Positions 1 through 8,282 of a DNA stretch of 64,000 nt are shown here, piece after piece. Numbering within the stretch: position 1 is the first letter of the stretch; each line of letters begins with the position of its first letter. Under the pieces are notes generated by a model. It had not been told where the DNA came from. It ran no database searches and saw only the letters and a list, made by a program, of their open reading frames with translations. The DNA comes from Paracoccaceae bacterium (lineage in GTDB: Bacteria; Pseudomonadota; Alphaproteobacteria; Rhodobacterales; Rhodobacteraceae): the NCBI GenBank assembly GCA_016124615.1, contig WGNF01000011.1, positions 1 through 64,000 on the forward strand. The letters are read 5' to 3'. The translations under genes and the position numbers were made by a program.

Positions 1-333
1 AGTCTCCCGCCGATGGTCGTGATTGTGTTCATGATCCCCGTGATCCGGCCCACAGGCGCCACCCGGCAGAACGAAGCTCTTCCGCTGTGCAGCGTCATGC
101 GGGCCTATCCCGTAGCCGAGCGCGCGCACCGTCTGTTCCACTTGTTCGGGCGCTGTCTCGCCACCGGTCAGGCGAAGCCGCAGCCGCTCGGCCATCAGCG
201 CCACCTCCACGTCTTCCACCCCCGGAAGGCGGGACACGGCCAGCCGAATCTTGTTGGCGCAGGCTGCGCAGTCCATCCCCGTCAGCCCCCATTCGCAGGC
301 GCGCTCGGTTGCGTCGGTCTCCTGTCCGGTCAT
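1..333 (-). CDS. Heavy-metal P-type ATPase, N-terminal part (cut by window edge)
   Basis: The ATG at 333 opens a frame that runs off the left edge, giving the first 111 residues. A heavy-metal-associated (HMA) domain carries the metal-binding motif GMDCAAC near residues 19-25. A His/Asp-rich stretch (HGDHEHNHDH) near residues 97-106 leads toward the expected membrane core. This layout is typical of ZntA/CadA-type P1B ATPases that export Zn, Cd or Pb from the cytoplasm. The gene diverges from a MerR regulator at 418, with a MerR-type promoter between them, which supports metal-induced efflux. The catalytic DKTGT and CPC motifs lie outside the window, so the exact metal is inferred. Confidence 0.9.
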   Translation of the reverse strand, partial: MTGQETDATERACEWGLTGMDCAACANKIRLAVSRLPGVEDVEVALMAERLRLRLTGGETAPEQVEQTVRALGYGIGPHDAAQRKSFVLPGGACGPDHGDHEHNHDHRRET

Positions 334-376
334 GGGTTTTCCTTTCCGAGTCGATCCTTGCCTTCGTCAAAACGGA

Positions 377-407
377 TACTTAATCTCTCTAGCAACTATA
401 GGTTCAA
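377..407 (-). promoter_or_regulatory. MerR-type promoter/operator driving the P-type ATPase
   Basis: Read on the minus strand, a -35 element TTGAAC (407-402) and a -10-like TAAGTA (382-377) are separated by 19 bp instead of 17. The spacer holds an imperfect dyad around CTATAG...CTAGAG. An overlong spacer with a central dyad is the signature of promoters that MerR proteins untwist on metal binding. It lies between the divergent ATPase and merR genes. Confidence 0.75.
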
Positions 408-417
408 GGGGATTGCG

Positions 418-855
418 ATGCTGACGATCGGAAAACTCGGCCAGTCTGCCGGGGTGAAGGTGCCGACCATCCGCTACTACGAGCAGATCGGCCTGTTGCC
501 CGCGCCCGAACGCAGTTCCGGCAACCAGCGGCTCTATGGCAAGTCGGCGCTCGACCGGCTCGCCTTCATCCGCCACGCGCGCGAACTGGGCTTTCCGCTG
601 GAGGCGATCCGCGACCTGCTCAGCCTGTCCGATCGGCCCGACCAGTCCTGCGCGGCGGCCGATGCGATCGCGCGCCGCCAGCTTTCGGCCGTGCGCGCCC
701 GTGTTGCGCGGCTGAAGGCGCTGGAGGCGGAGCTGGAACGGATGATCGGGCAATGCGCGCAGGGCACTATTGCCGATTGCCGCGTCATCGAGGTGCTGGG
801 CGACCACACCCTGTGCGCCACCGACCACGATGGTCTCGCGGAGGCGGCGGCATGA
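418..855 (+). CDS. MerR-family metal-responsive regulator (CadR/ZntR/PbrR type)
   Basis: This 145-residue protein has an N-terminal winged helix starting [21 protein letters not shown], a dimerisation helix, and a C-terminal metal-binding region. Cysteines occur near residue 80 (QSCAAA) and in the tail ([10 protein letters not shown], then HTLC), matching the Cys pattern of Zn/Cd/Pb sensors. I chose the ATG at 418 because it starts exactly at the HTH domain; a longer in-frame extension upstream would run through the ATPase promoter. It probably activates the divergent ATPase and the downstream membrane gene, whose ATG overlaps its stop codon. Confidence 0.93.
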   Translation: MLTIGKLGQSAGVKVPTIRYYEQIGLLPAPERSSGNQRLYGKSALDRLAFIRHARELGFPLEAIRDLLSLSDRPDQSCAAADAIARRQLSAVRARVARLKALEAELERMIGQCAQGTIADCRVIEVLGDHTLCATDHDGLAEAAA

Positions 856-1187
856 GCCTTGCTCCAACATTTGCAGTCTATGTTCTCGCGGCGCTGGCCG
901 AGATCGCTGGCTGCTTCTCGGTCTGGGCCTGGGGACGCAGCGGGGCGTCGGCGCTGTGGTTGCTCCCCGGCGCCCTGTCGCTTGCGGCTTTTGCCAGCCT
1001 GCTGACGCTTGCCCCCGCCGCCTATGCCGGGCGGGCCGATGCGGCCTATGGCGGCGTCTATGTCGCGGCCTCGCTCCTCTGGCTCTGGGCGATGGAAGGG
1101 GTTCGCCTGGATCGGTATGACCTGCTCGGCGCACTGATCGTCCTGGCCGGGGCGGGGGTGATCCTGCTGGGCCCGCGTAGCGCGTGA
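852..1187 (+). CDS. YnfA/UPF0060 small membrane protein
   Basis: The 111-residue protein has four predicted membrane helices and the family landmarks ALAEIAGCF and [15 protein letters not shown]. YnfA proteins resemble small multidrug resistance transporters, and their substrates remain poorly defined. The ATG overlaps the merR stop by four bases, so the two genes are translationally coupled, which suggests a role in metal or toxicant stress. Confidence 0.9.
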   Translation: MSLAPTFAVYVLAALAEIAGCFSVWAWGRSGASALWLLPGALSLAAFASLLTLAPAAYAGRADAAYGGVYVAASLLWLWAMEGVRLDRYDLLGALIVLAGAGVILLGPRSA

Positions 1188-1249
1188 AAACGGACCGAAG
1201 GCACGAAAACGTCGTGTCACTTTCCGCGCTTCCATGGTTAGAAAGAAGC

Positions 1250-1591
1250 ATGCGGTTTTTGGCAAACTATCTGCGGTTCTCTCTGGCCGCGCTGATCGTG
1301 GCGGTGCTTCTGTTGCCCATTCGGCAAGCGGCGTCGGGCAGTTCCGTCATGGAGGACATGCACCAGATGGTCGAACATGGGCAGATGGTCCATGTCGCGT
1401 CCGGCCCCATGAAAGCCGCGGTTGACCTATGCAAACAGCATTGTCTTGCGGGCGTCGCAATCCTCCCCGGTCTGTCCGGCGCTGTCGCGGCCCTTCCTGT
1501 CCCCGACCCGGTCTACACGGCGGAGCCTGTCCTGCCGGCTTTTGAACGGCCCGAGCCGCAGGGCCCGCCGCCGAAGCGCGCTCTCTCCTGA
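1250..1591 (+). CDS. Hypothetical exported protein upstream of a multicopper oxidase
   Basis: I do not recognise the family. From the ATG at 1250 the protein is 113 residues with one N-terminal hydrophobic segment (about residues 8-24). A Met/His-rich stretch follows (MHQMVEHGQMVH, about 37-48), then a Cys pair (CKQHC, 61-65), and a proline-rich tail. The Met/His/Cys content and the position 66 bases before a multicopper oxidase suggest periplasmic copper binding, but this is inference. An upstream in-frame start near 1184 would add residues without a signal. Confidence 0.6.
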   Translation: MRFLANYLRFSLAALIVAVLLLPIRQAASGSSVMEDMHQMVEHGQMVHVASGPMKAAVDLCKQHCLAGVAILPGLSGAVAALPVPDPVYTAEPVLPAFERPEPQGPPPKRALS

Positions 1592-1657
1592 GCTGAACGC
1601 GGGCGGTCCTGCCGCCCATCCCGCTGTCGCGCCCCCGGGCGCATGGAGAGAGACATC

Positions 1658-3139
1658 ATGACATTGTCCCGCCGCGGCTTTCTGGTCGCAAGCGCGGCTT
1701 CGGCCGCATCCCTTCTGATCCCCGCGCGCATCCGCGCCGCCACTGGTCCGCTGACCCTGCGCGCCGAAACCCGCGTGCTCGACATCGATGGCCGCGCCGC
1801 CACCCTCTGGGGGTTGACCAACGGCTCCGGAACGCAGGGCCTGACGCTGGCACCCGGCGAACGCTTCCGGGTCGACCTGACCAACGCCTTGGCCGAGCCG
1901 ACGCTGATCCACTGGCACGGCCAGATTCCCCCCAACGCGCAGGATGGCGTGCCAGACATGCCTGCACCGAAGCTGCTGCCGGGCGAGACGCGCAGCTACG
2001 ACTACGCGGCCCTACCCGGCACGTACTGGATGCATGCCCACATTCCGCTGCAGGAGTTGCACCTGCTGACCGCGCCGCTGATCGTGCACACGGCCGGGGA
2101 CCTGGCGGCCGACCGGCAGGAGGTGGTGATGACCCTGCATGACTTCTCGTTCAAGACCCCGGAGGAGGTCATGGCCGCCATCACCGGCGCCATCCCCTCG
2201 GGCGACGACCATTCCGCCGGCATGGCCGGTCAGGGCATGGGTACGATGGGGAGCGGCGGCGGCATGGCCGGCGGCACCATGGGCGGGATGTCGGGCATGA
2301 CCGGAATGTCAGGCATGGCGATGGACCTGAATGATTTCGATTTCGACGCCTACCTGGCCAACGACCGCACCCTGAACGACCCCGAGGTGGTGCGCGTAGA
2401 CAAGGGAGGCAAGGTCCGCCTGCGGGTGGTGAACGCGTCGACCGCCACGGTTTTCTGGCTCGACCTTGGCACGCTTGGCGGCCAGTTGGTGGCGGTGGAT
2501 GGCACCCCGGTCCAGCCGAGGACGGTCAGCCATTTTGGTCTCGCCATGGCGCAACGGGCCGACCTGCTCATCGACCTGCCCGGCCCCGGTGCCTTCCCCA
2601 TCCTTGCCTTGCGCGAAGGCGCGCGGGAGCGCACGGGGATCATCCTGGCCAGTCCCGGTGCCGCGGTGGCCAAGGTTGCTCCGCTCGGGGCGGACGAGGC
2701 GCCCGCCTTCTCGGCCGATCTGACGCAGGAAGCCGCGCTGCGCGCCCTCACTCCGCTGTCCAACCGGCCAGTCGATCACGCGCAGATGCTGATGCTGGCA
2801 GGGGCGATGAGCCCCTATGTCTGGACGATCGACGGACACACCTGGGCCGATCATGTTCCGGTATCGGTGCGCAGCGGCGAACGGGTGGAGTTGACGTTCC
2901 ACAACATGTCCATGATGGCGCATCCGATGCACCTGCATGGCCACAAGTTCCAGGTGTTCGCAATCAACGGCAGGCGCTTCGCGGGCGCTCTGCGCGATAC
3001 GGTGCATGTGCCCCCCATGGCTGCCATCACCATCGCCTTCGACGCAGGCGAAGCGGCGCGATGGATGCTGCACTGCCATCACATGATGCACCTCCAGTCC
3101 GGCATGATGACGGAACTGGCCATCTCCAGTGCCGCCTGA
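1658..3139 (+). CDS. Tat-exported multicopper oxidase (CueO/CopA-like)
   Basis: This 493-residue three-cupredoxin oxidase has a twin-arginine signal (SRRGFLVASAA). All four copper motifs are visible: HWHG at 85-88, MHAH near 125-128, HPMHLHGH at 422-429, and HCHHMMH at about 472-478 with the following axial Met. A Met-rich insert at about 186-226 (repeated GM/SGM units) resembles the methionine-rich regions of CueO and PcoA that bind Cu(I). The expected role is periplasmic oxidation of Cu(I), and possibly Fe(II) for the adjacent ftr genes. The ATG at 1658 starts directly at the Tat signal. A strong hairpin follows the stop. Confidence 0.92.
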   Translation: MTLSRRGFLVASAASAASLLIPARIRAATGPLTLRAETRVLDIDGRAATLWGLTNGSGTQGLTLAPGERFRVDLTNALAEPTLIHWHGQIPPNAQDGVPDMPAPKLLPGETRSYDYAALPGTYWMHAHIPLQELHLLTAPLIVHTAGDLAADRQEVVMTLHDFSFKTPEEVMAAITGAIPSGDDHSAGMAGQGMGTMGSGGGMAGGTMGGMSGMTGMSGMAMDLNDFDFDAYLANDRTLNDPEVVRVDKGGKVRLRVVNASTATVFWLDLGTLGGQLVAVDGTPVQPRTVSHFGLAMAQRADLLIDLPGPGAFPILALREGARERTGIILASPGAAVAKVAPLGADEAPAFSADLTQEAALRALTPLSNRPVDHAQMLMLAGAMSPYVWTIDGHTWADHVPVSVRSGERVELTFHNMSMMAHPMHLHGHKFQVFAINGRRFAGALRDTVHVPPMAAITIAFDAGEAARWMLHCHHMMHLQSGMMTELAISSAA

Positions 3140-3144
3140 GCGCT

Positions 3145-3170
3145 ATGGGGCGCCGGGTCTGGCGCCCCAT
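3145..3170 (+). terminator. Hairpin after the multicopper oxidase
   Basis: A perfect 10-bp inverted repeat (ATGGGGCGCC / GGCGCCCCAT) with a 6-base loop starts 5 bases after the oxidase stop. The T-tract is weak and interrupted, so it may be only partly efficient. Confidence 0.65.
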
Positions 3171-3263
3171 TCCTGAGCGTTTCAGTAAGTTTATTCTTTC
3201 ACTCAGGATTTGTCCGTGCTAGCACGATTCTGGACAGGACGAATGGACAGGAGCGTGAAAGCC

Positions 3264-3803
3264 ATGCCGCACTTCCCCCGAACCGCGGTGCAATTGGCCA
3301 CCGCCGCGATATTGCTTGCTGCGGCAACGGCAGGCGAAGCCCGCGAATATCCGATCGGCAAGCCGCTCGACGTGGCGGGCATGGAGATCGGCGCGGTCTA
3401 TCTGCAGCCGATCGAAATGGACCCGCCGGGGATGATGGCGCCGGCCGACAAGACCGATATCCATCTCGAGGCCGACATTCACGCGTTGGCCAGCAATCCC
3501 AACGGCTTTGCCGAGGGCGACTGGCTTCCCTACCTGCACGTCACCTACACGCTCACCAAGGATGCCGGGCCGGCGATCACTGGCATGCTGATGCCGATGG
3601 TCGCCAGCGACGGGCCGCATTACGGCGACAACGTGAAGCTCGATGGGGTGGGCAAGTATCACCTCACCATGACCATCTCGCCGCCAGGGCCCGAGTTCGG
3701 CCGCCATGTCGACAAGGAAACCGGCGTGGGCCCGTGGTTCCAAATGATCACCACACAATACGACTTCGTGTTTGCCGGCACCGGCAAGCTCGGGTCTTAC
3801 TGA
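3264..3803 (+). CDS. ftrA: FtrA/P19-type periplasmic iron-binding protein
   Basis: The product is about 179 residues with a signal peptide ending near GEA-REYP. It matches the P19/Tp34 (iron transporter, FtrA) family, with the typical EYPIG start, the AGMEIGAVYLQ strand, and conserved Met, Glu and His ligands (for example MAPADKTDIHLEADIHA). These dimeric periplasmic proteins bind Fe2+ or Cu2+ and deliver iron to the Ftr permease. AGGAG lies 10 bases before the ATG at 3264; an ATG at 3243 is possible. It is the first gene of ftrABC, with ftrB 15 bases downstream. Confidence 0.88.
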   Translation: MPHFPRTAVQLATAAILLAAATAGEAREYPIGKPLDVAGMEIGAVYLQPIEMDPPGMMAPADKTDIHLEADIHALASNPNGFAEGDWLPYLHVTYTLTKDAGPAITGMLMPMVASDGPHYGDNVKLDGVGKYHLTMTISPPGPEFGRHVDKETGVGPWFQMITTQYDFVFAGTGKLGSY

Positions 3804-3818
3804 CAGGAGGGTGCGGTA

Positions 3819-4160
3819 ATGTCCCGGATCAAGACCATCTCAACGCTCGTGGCCGCACTTGCGCTGATGTCGTCGGGCTTGCCCGCGCTGGCGGAAGACG
3901 CGGCCCTGATCATCGTGTTCAAAGATGGCACCTTCATACCCACCCGCCTGGAAGTCCCCGCGCAGGACAGCGTGAAGATCATCCTGCGCAACGAAGGTCA
4001 GATGCCGGTCGAGTTCGAGAGCCTGTCCCTGCGCAAGGAAAAGGTGCTGGGGCCGGGCGTCCAGTCCTTTGTCGTCCTGCGTGGGCCGTCCCCCGGCGAA
4101 TACGACTTCTTCGACGATTTCCACCCCGACGCCGTCAAGGGTGTGATCGTGGTCAAGTGA
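3819..4160 (+). CDS. ftrB: FtrB-like periplasmic cupredoxin
   Basis: The 113-residue protein has a signal peptide (cleavage near ALA-ED) and a cupredoxin-like beta-sandwich (DGTFIPTRLEVPAQDSVKI and the FHPD end loop). In the known FtrABCD systems, FtrB is proposed to oxidise Fe(II) in the periplasm before passage through FtrC. Its position between the P19 gene and the FTR1 permease supports this. AGGAGGGTGCGGTA upstream gives a good ribosome binding site. Confidence 0.85.
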   Translation: MSRIKTISTLVAALALMSSGLPALAEDAALIIVFKDGTFIPTRLEVPAQDSVKIILRNEGQMPVEFESLSLRKEKVLGPGVQSFVVLRGPSPGEYDFFDDFHPDAVKGVIVVK

Positions 4161-4167
4161 GCGCATC

Positions 4168-4983
4168 ATGATTGCACAGATCATCTTCGTCGTCTGGCGC
4201 GAGAGCATCGAGGCGCTGCTTGTCATCGGCATCCTGCAGGCTTGGCTGCGCCGCAACGGGTCCGATGCCGCCCATTTCTACCTTTGGGGCGGCGTCGCGG
4301 CCGGGCTGGCGGCAGCGGCCGGCCTTTCCTGGGTACTGACGCGGTTCGGCGACACGCTGCCGCCCGAGGGTCAGGACATCTTCCAGATGACGCTGATGCT
4401 GGTCGCGGCGGCGCTGGTGGTGCAGATGGTGCTGTGGATGCGCCGCCACGGCCGCACGCTGAAGCGCCAACTCGAATCCGGCCTCAGCGAGAAGCTGGCG
4501 CAGGGGCGGCTCTGGGGCATATTCGCTCTGGCCCTGATCGCCGTGATGCGCGAGGGGGCCGAGACGGTGATCTTTCTGCAGGGGATTATCGCCGCCACCG
4601 GCTGGACGGCGGGCGCCGTGCTGGCGGTGCTCGCGGCCTTCGCCGCCGCTCTTGCCACCTACGGCCTTCTGCAGTTCGGCAGCAAAATCCTGTTCTGGCG
4701 GCATTTCTTCCGGCTGACCGAGGTCATGCTGCTGCTTCTGGCCTGCGCGCTCTTCGTGAATGGCACGGGGTATCTCGTCTCGCTCGGGGTGCTGCCCTAC
4801 ACCCATCCGGTGCTGAACCTGACGGCGATCCTCGACGATTCCCGCCCGGCCGGGGCCGTTGTGGCGGCGTTGACCGGCTATCGCGCGACCCCCGACGTGG
4901 TCACCGTCACAAGCTGGCTCGTTTACTGGGGCGGCATCGCCTTCGCGCTGCGCCGACAGTCGCGCCGGGCCACCCATGCCTGA
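4168..4983 (+). CDS. ftrC: FTR1-family iron permease
   Basis: The 271-residue membrane protein has about seven helices and the two diagnostic REXXE iron-transfer motifs: RESIE at 11-15 and REGAE at 128-132. FTR1 permeases move oxidised iron across the inner membrane. The gene starts 8 bases after ftrB. Its end overlaps the start of the broken ftrD remnant by 7 bases (ATGCCTGAC), the junction expected in an intact ftrABCD operon. Confidence 0.92.
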   Translation: MIAQIIFVVWRESIEALLVIGILQAWLRRNGSDAAHFYLWGGVAAGLAAAAGLSWVLTRFGDTLPPEGQDIFQMTLMLVAAALVVQMVLWMRRHGRTLKRQLESGLSEKLAQGRLWGIFALALIAVMREGAETVIFLQGIIAATGWTAGAVLAVLAAFAAALATYGLLQFGSKILFWRHFFRLTEVMLLLLACALFVNGTGYLVSLGVLPYTHPVLNLTAILDDSRPAGAVVAALTGYRATPDVVTVTSWLVYWGGIAFALRRQSRRATHA

Positions 4984-5250
4984 CGGTGCGTCCCCCCGCT
5001 AGGCTGATGCGGGCGGCAGGAACGGGCCGGGCTTCTGGACGGCTGGGCTCGCTGCCGCCGGAGACGGGCTCCGGCGCCATCAGCGCGCGGTGCGGCTGCT
5101 GCAATGGGGCGTCCTCGTCTCGATGCTGGTCTTCGGGCGACTCTGGTGCGGGTTGCTCCGCCCCGAGGGCGCGCTGAGCGAGGCCGCCGCCACCGCCGGG
5201 GCGGGCGATCCCGCACTAGCCAGGCTGGCCTTTCACCGCCTTCGTGATGA
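4977..5250 (+). pseudogene. ftrD: ftrD remnant (polyferredoxin of the Ftr iron system)
   Basis: Immediately after ftrC an ATG frame gives MPDGASPR and stops. A second frame then reads RRHQRAVRLLQWGVLV and continues SMLVFGRLWCGLLRPEGALSE. Intact FtrD proteins have the same segments in one frame, with about one extra membrane segment between LLQWGV and MLVFGRLW and with CPEG where this copy has RPEG. So the copy has lost frame continuity, an internal helix, one iron-sulfur cysteine and everything after about residue 60. It is a decayed membrane ferredoxin gene. The homology is from recall of the family. Confidence 0.7.
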
Positions 5251-5425
5251 CACACTCACCCCTCCGCCACGCCCCCGGCCACCCAACGGGGCGATGGCCC
5301 AAAAAGGCCCCAAAACATCAAGCGTTTCGGCCAGGGTATCCGCACATACCGAGCCCTTGATCTTGCTTGGCCTCCGACGACAGGACAGAAGGGGGCCGGT
5401 TTTGGCCACCTGGCGTCGCCGCAGG

Positions 5426-5690
5426 ATGCGCGGCTCTCTGTCGATCTGGTTCGATCCTCAGACGCAGTGGCTGGCCGCACCGACCGGCAAACACGGGCGT
5501 CAGCCGACCTTCGCCGATGCCGCGATCCACACATGCCTGAGCTGAAAGCGCGGTTCGGAAGCTCGGACTGCCGCTGCAGCAGACCATCAGGAAGATGGCA
5601 AGCCTGCTGAAACTGGCCGATCCCGGATTTCAGCACCCTTTGCCGTCGCCAGCAGACCCTGGCGGTCCACGACCCCTATCGATCGCGGCT
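5426..5690 (+). mobile_element. Degraded IS5-family transposase, N-terminal fragment
   Basis: Three successive frames spell the start of an IS5-type transposase: SLSIWFDPQTQWLAAPTGKH and ADAAIHTCLS (5426-5545), then KLGLPLQQTIRKMASLLKLA (about 5570-5622), then WPIPDFSTLCRRQQTLAV (about 5623-5685). The shifts and a stop show it is dead, and no C-terminal part follows. It sits between the ftrD remnant and the 3' end of the Na/Pi cotransporter, whose last codons overlap it on the other strand. Confidence 0.8.
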
Positions 5691-7279
5691 TCCCGCCGTC
5701 GCGAAGTCGGCACGCGCCTTTGGATGATCTTCACCATGTGATGCTCGATCCGCCACATGTGGTAGGCGACCCGATGCAGCCAGCGCATGGCGTCGAGCCG
5801 TTGCCCGAGCAACTCGGCCGAGAGACGTTGTCCCACGGCGCCGGACAGTATCCTGACGCGATAGATTTCGTGCTGATCGCGAAACATGCGCTGGAGCCTG
5901 TCGAGGCGAGGCTCGATCGCGAAAGGATCTTCCACCTCAACAGTCTGTTCGGCAAGTGCACCGAGGAGGCAGCCAAGCCGTCGCAACCGCGGGTCACCGG
6001 AAAGCGTTTGAATACGCGGCTCCTGTGTGATGCGGAAATAGAGCCGTCTCGAGTGGTCCAGCGCATGCAAGAGCGAGGTCAGCCTGTCTGCTTCCGTCCG
6101 GTCGCCCTCGAGGGAAGAAATCTGCTCTACAAAGCCTCGCAATTCGGAAAGAGCGGCATCGATCTCACGCAACTCCTGTGGCCTCTCATGCGTCATCGCT
6201 TCCTGACGCAGGCGGCGCGCGAGAATTCGAAACTGGGCGGTCACGATGGCGTCCAGCGTCGACACCGCGGCGTCTGCGGCCGCACGCGGATCGCGCAGCA
6301 TCTCCTTGCCAAGGCGGCTTGTCAGCGCCAGCCCCCTGTCTTGCACGATGAGCGTCACGAGCCGCGCGAACGCGCCGGTGAAGGGCAGGATCAGGATCAC
6401 CCCGAGCATGTTGAAGCCCGAGTGAAAGACGACCAGCGCGATCTGGCGGTCGAGATTCAGCCCCAGCGGACCAACGGTCCCGTAGAACGGGCCGAGCAGC
6501 AGGAAGGCCATTCCACCGGTGAGGACGTTGTACATCACATGCGACAGGCCCGTGCGTCGTGCCGCGGTCGAGCCACCCAGTGTCGCCAGCGCCGCCGTTC
6601 CCGTGGTGCCGACATCCATGCCGATCACCAGCGCCATCGCCTGCGGCAGGTTGACCACCCCGGCGCCGATCAGGGCCAGAGTGGCGGTTACGCCTGCGCT
6701 CGACGACTGGGTGATCAGCGTGATGAGCGTTCCGATCAGAACAAGCTGCGAGCGCCCGATCAAATCGTCGCGCGGAAAATCCGCTGGCGTCAGGATGCCC
6801 TCGAGGCCGGAAACGCTCGACTTGAGCACATCGACGCCAAGGAAGATCAGTGCAAAGCCCGCGAGCGCGGTCCCGATACGCGACAGCCGTACACCCCCGA
6901 ACAGGCGCGCGAGCGCCCCTATGAAGATGAGCGGCAAGCTGATCTGGCCGAGATCGAGTTTGAAACCCAGAATCGCCGCGATCCACCCGGTTAAGGTTGT
7001 CCCGATATTGGCTCCGAAAACAATGCCAAGGGCCTGCGGGAAGCTGAGCAACCCTGCGCTGACGAATCCGACGGCCATGACCGTTGTCGCGCTCGACGAC
7101 TGGATCACTGCGGTTGTCGCCGCCCCAGTCACCACACCGCGCAGAGGCGTGTTGGTAAAACGTGCCAAGGCTCTGCGAAGCGATCGCCCCGCGAGCGCCT
7201 GTAGCCCCTCGGAGAGCCAGATCATTCCGAACAGGAACAGACCGACTCCACCCAGGGCGTTGACCGCATTCGCAAACAT
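5630..7279 (-). CDS. Na+/phosphate cotransporter family protein (NptA/YjbB-like) with PhoU-like tail
   Basis: The 549-residue protein has an N-terminal transporter with the duplicated Na/Pi motif: QSSSATT near residue 60 and QSSSAGVTA near residue 190. Helices run to about residue 320, followed by a helical cytoplasmic PhoU-like region (about 330-520). The family uses Na+ gradients to move phosphate, in many bacteria outward. The last 20 or so codons are antisense to the IS5 fragment, so the native C-terminus seems to have been replaced at the insertion. The core is intact. The nearest neighbours do not share its strand. Confidence 0.9.
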   Translation of the reverse strand: MFANAVNALGGVGLFLFGMIWLSEGLQALAGRSLRRALARFTNTPLRGVVTGAATTAVIQSSSATTVMAVGFVSAGLLSFPQALGIVFGANIGTTLTGWIAAILGFKLDLGQISLPLIFIGALARLFGGVRLSRIGTALAGFALIFLGVDVLKSSVSGLEGILTPADFPRDDLIGRSQLVLIGTLITLITQSSSAGVTATLALIGAGVVNLPQAMALVIGMDVGTTGTAALATLGGSTAARRTGLSHVMYNVLTGGMAFLLLGPFYGTVGPLGLNLDRQIALVVFHSGFNMLGVILILPFTGAFARLVTLIVQDRGLALTSRLGKEMLRDPRAAADAAVSTLDAIVTAQFRILARRLRQEAMTHERPQELREIDAALSELRGFVEQISSLEGDRTEADRLTSLLHALDHSRRLYFRITQEPRIQTLSGDPRLRRLGCLLGALAEQTVEVEDPFAIEPRLDRLQRMFRDQHEIYRVRILSGAVGQRLSAELLGQRLDAMRWLHRVAYHMWRIEHHMVKIIQRRVPTSRRREAAIDRGRGPPGSAGDGKGC

Positions 7280-7571
7280 GGGTCGAGTATTCGCCCGTCA
7301 TCAGATCCTGACAAGCGGCGGCGAGGCCGGGCGGGGAAAAACTTCAAGACCAACGTTCGGCGCTCCACTTTCCTGCCTGCGCCTTGGTTCCCAGAGCCGA
7401 CCTCCGTTGTTGCCTTGATCGGCATCCGACAGCTGTCGTTCGGTTGCAGCGCAGCGTTGCCCAGCCCTGAGCGGCATTCATCCTTGGTGGGGCAAAGTTG
7501 AGGCCAATTGCTCTGGATCAAGGCGCCTGCCCGGCCGCGGATGTCACCGTCGCGATGCGGAGGGGTGCAGA

Positions 7572-8275
<704 letters not shown>

Positions 8276-8282
<7 letters not shown>

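Noticed and set aside
4153-4977. A 274-codon minus-strand frame opposite the FTR1 permease
   Set aside because: It is antisense to a gene with both REXXE motifs and has no family signature.
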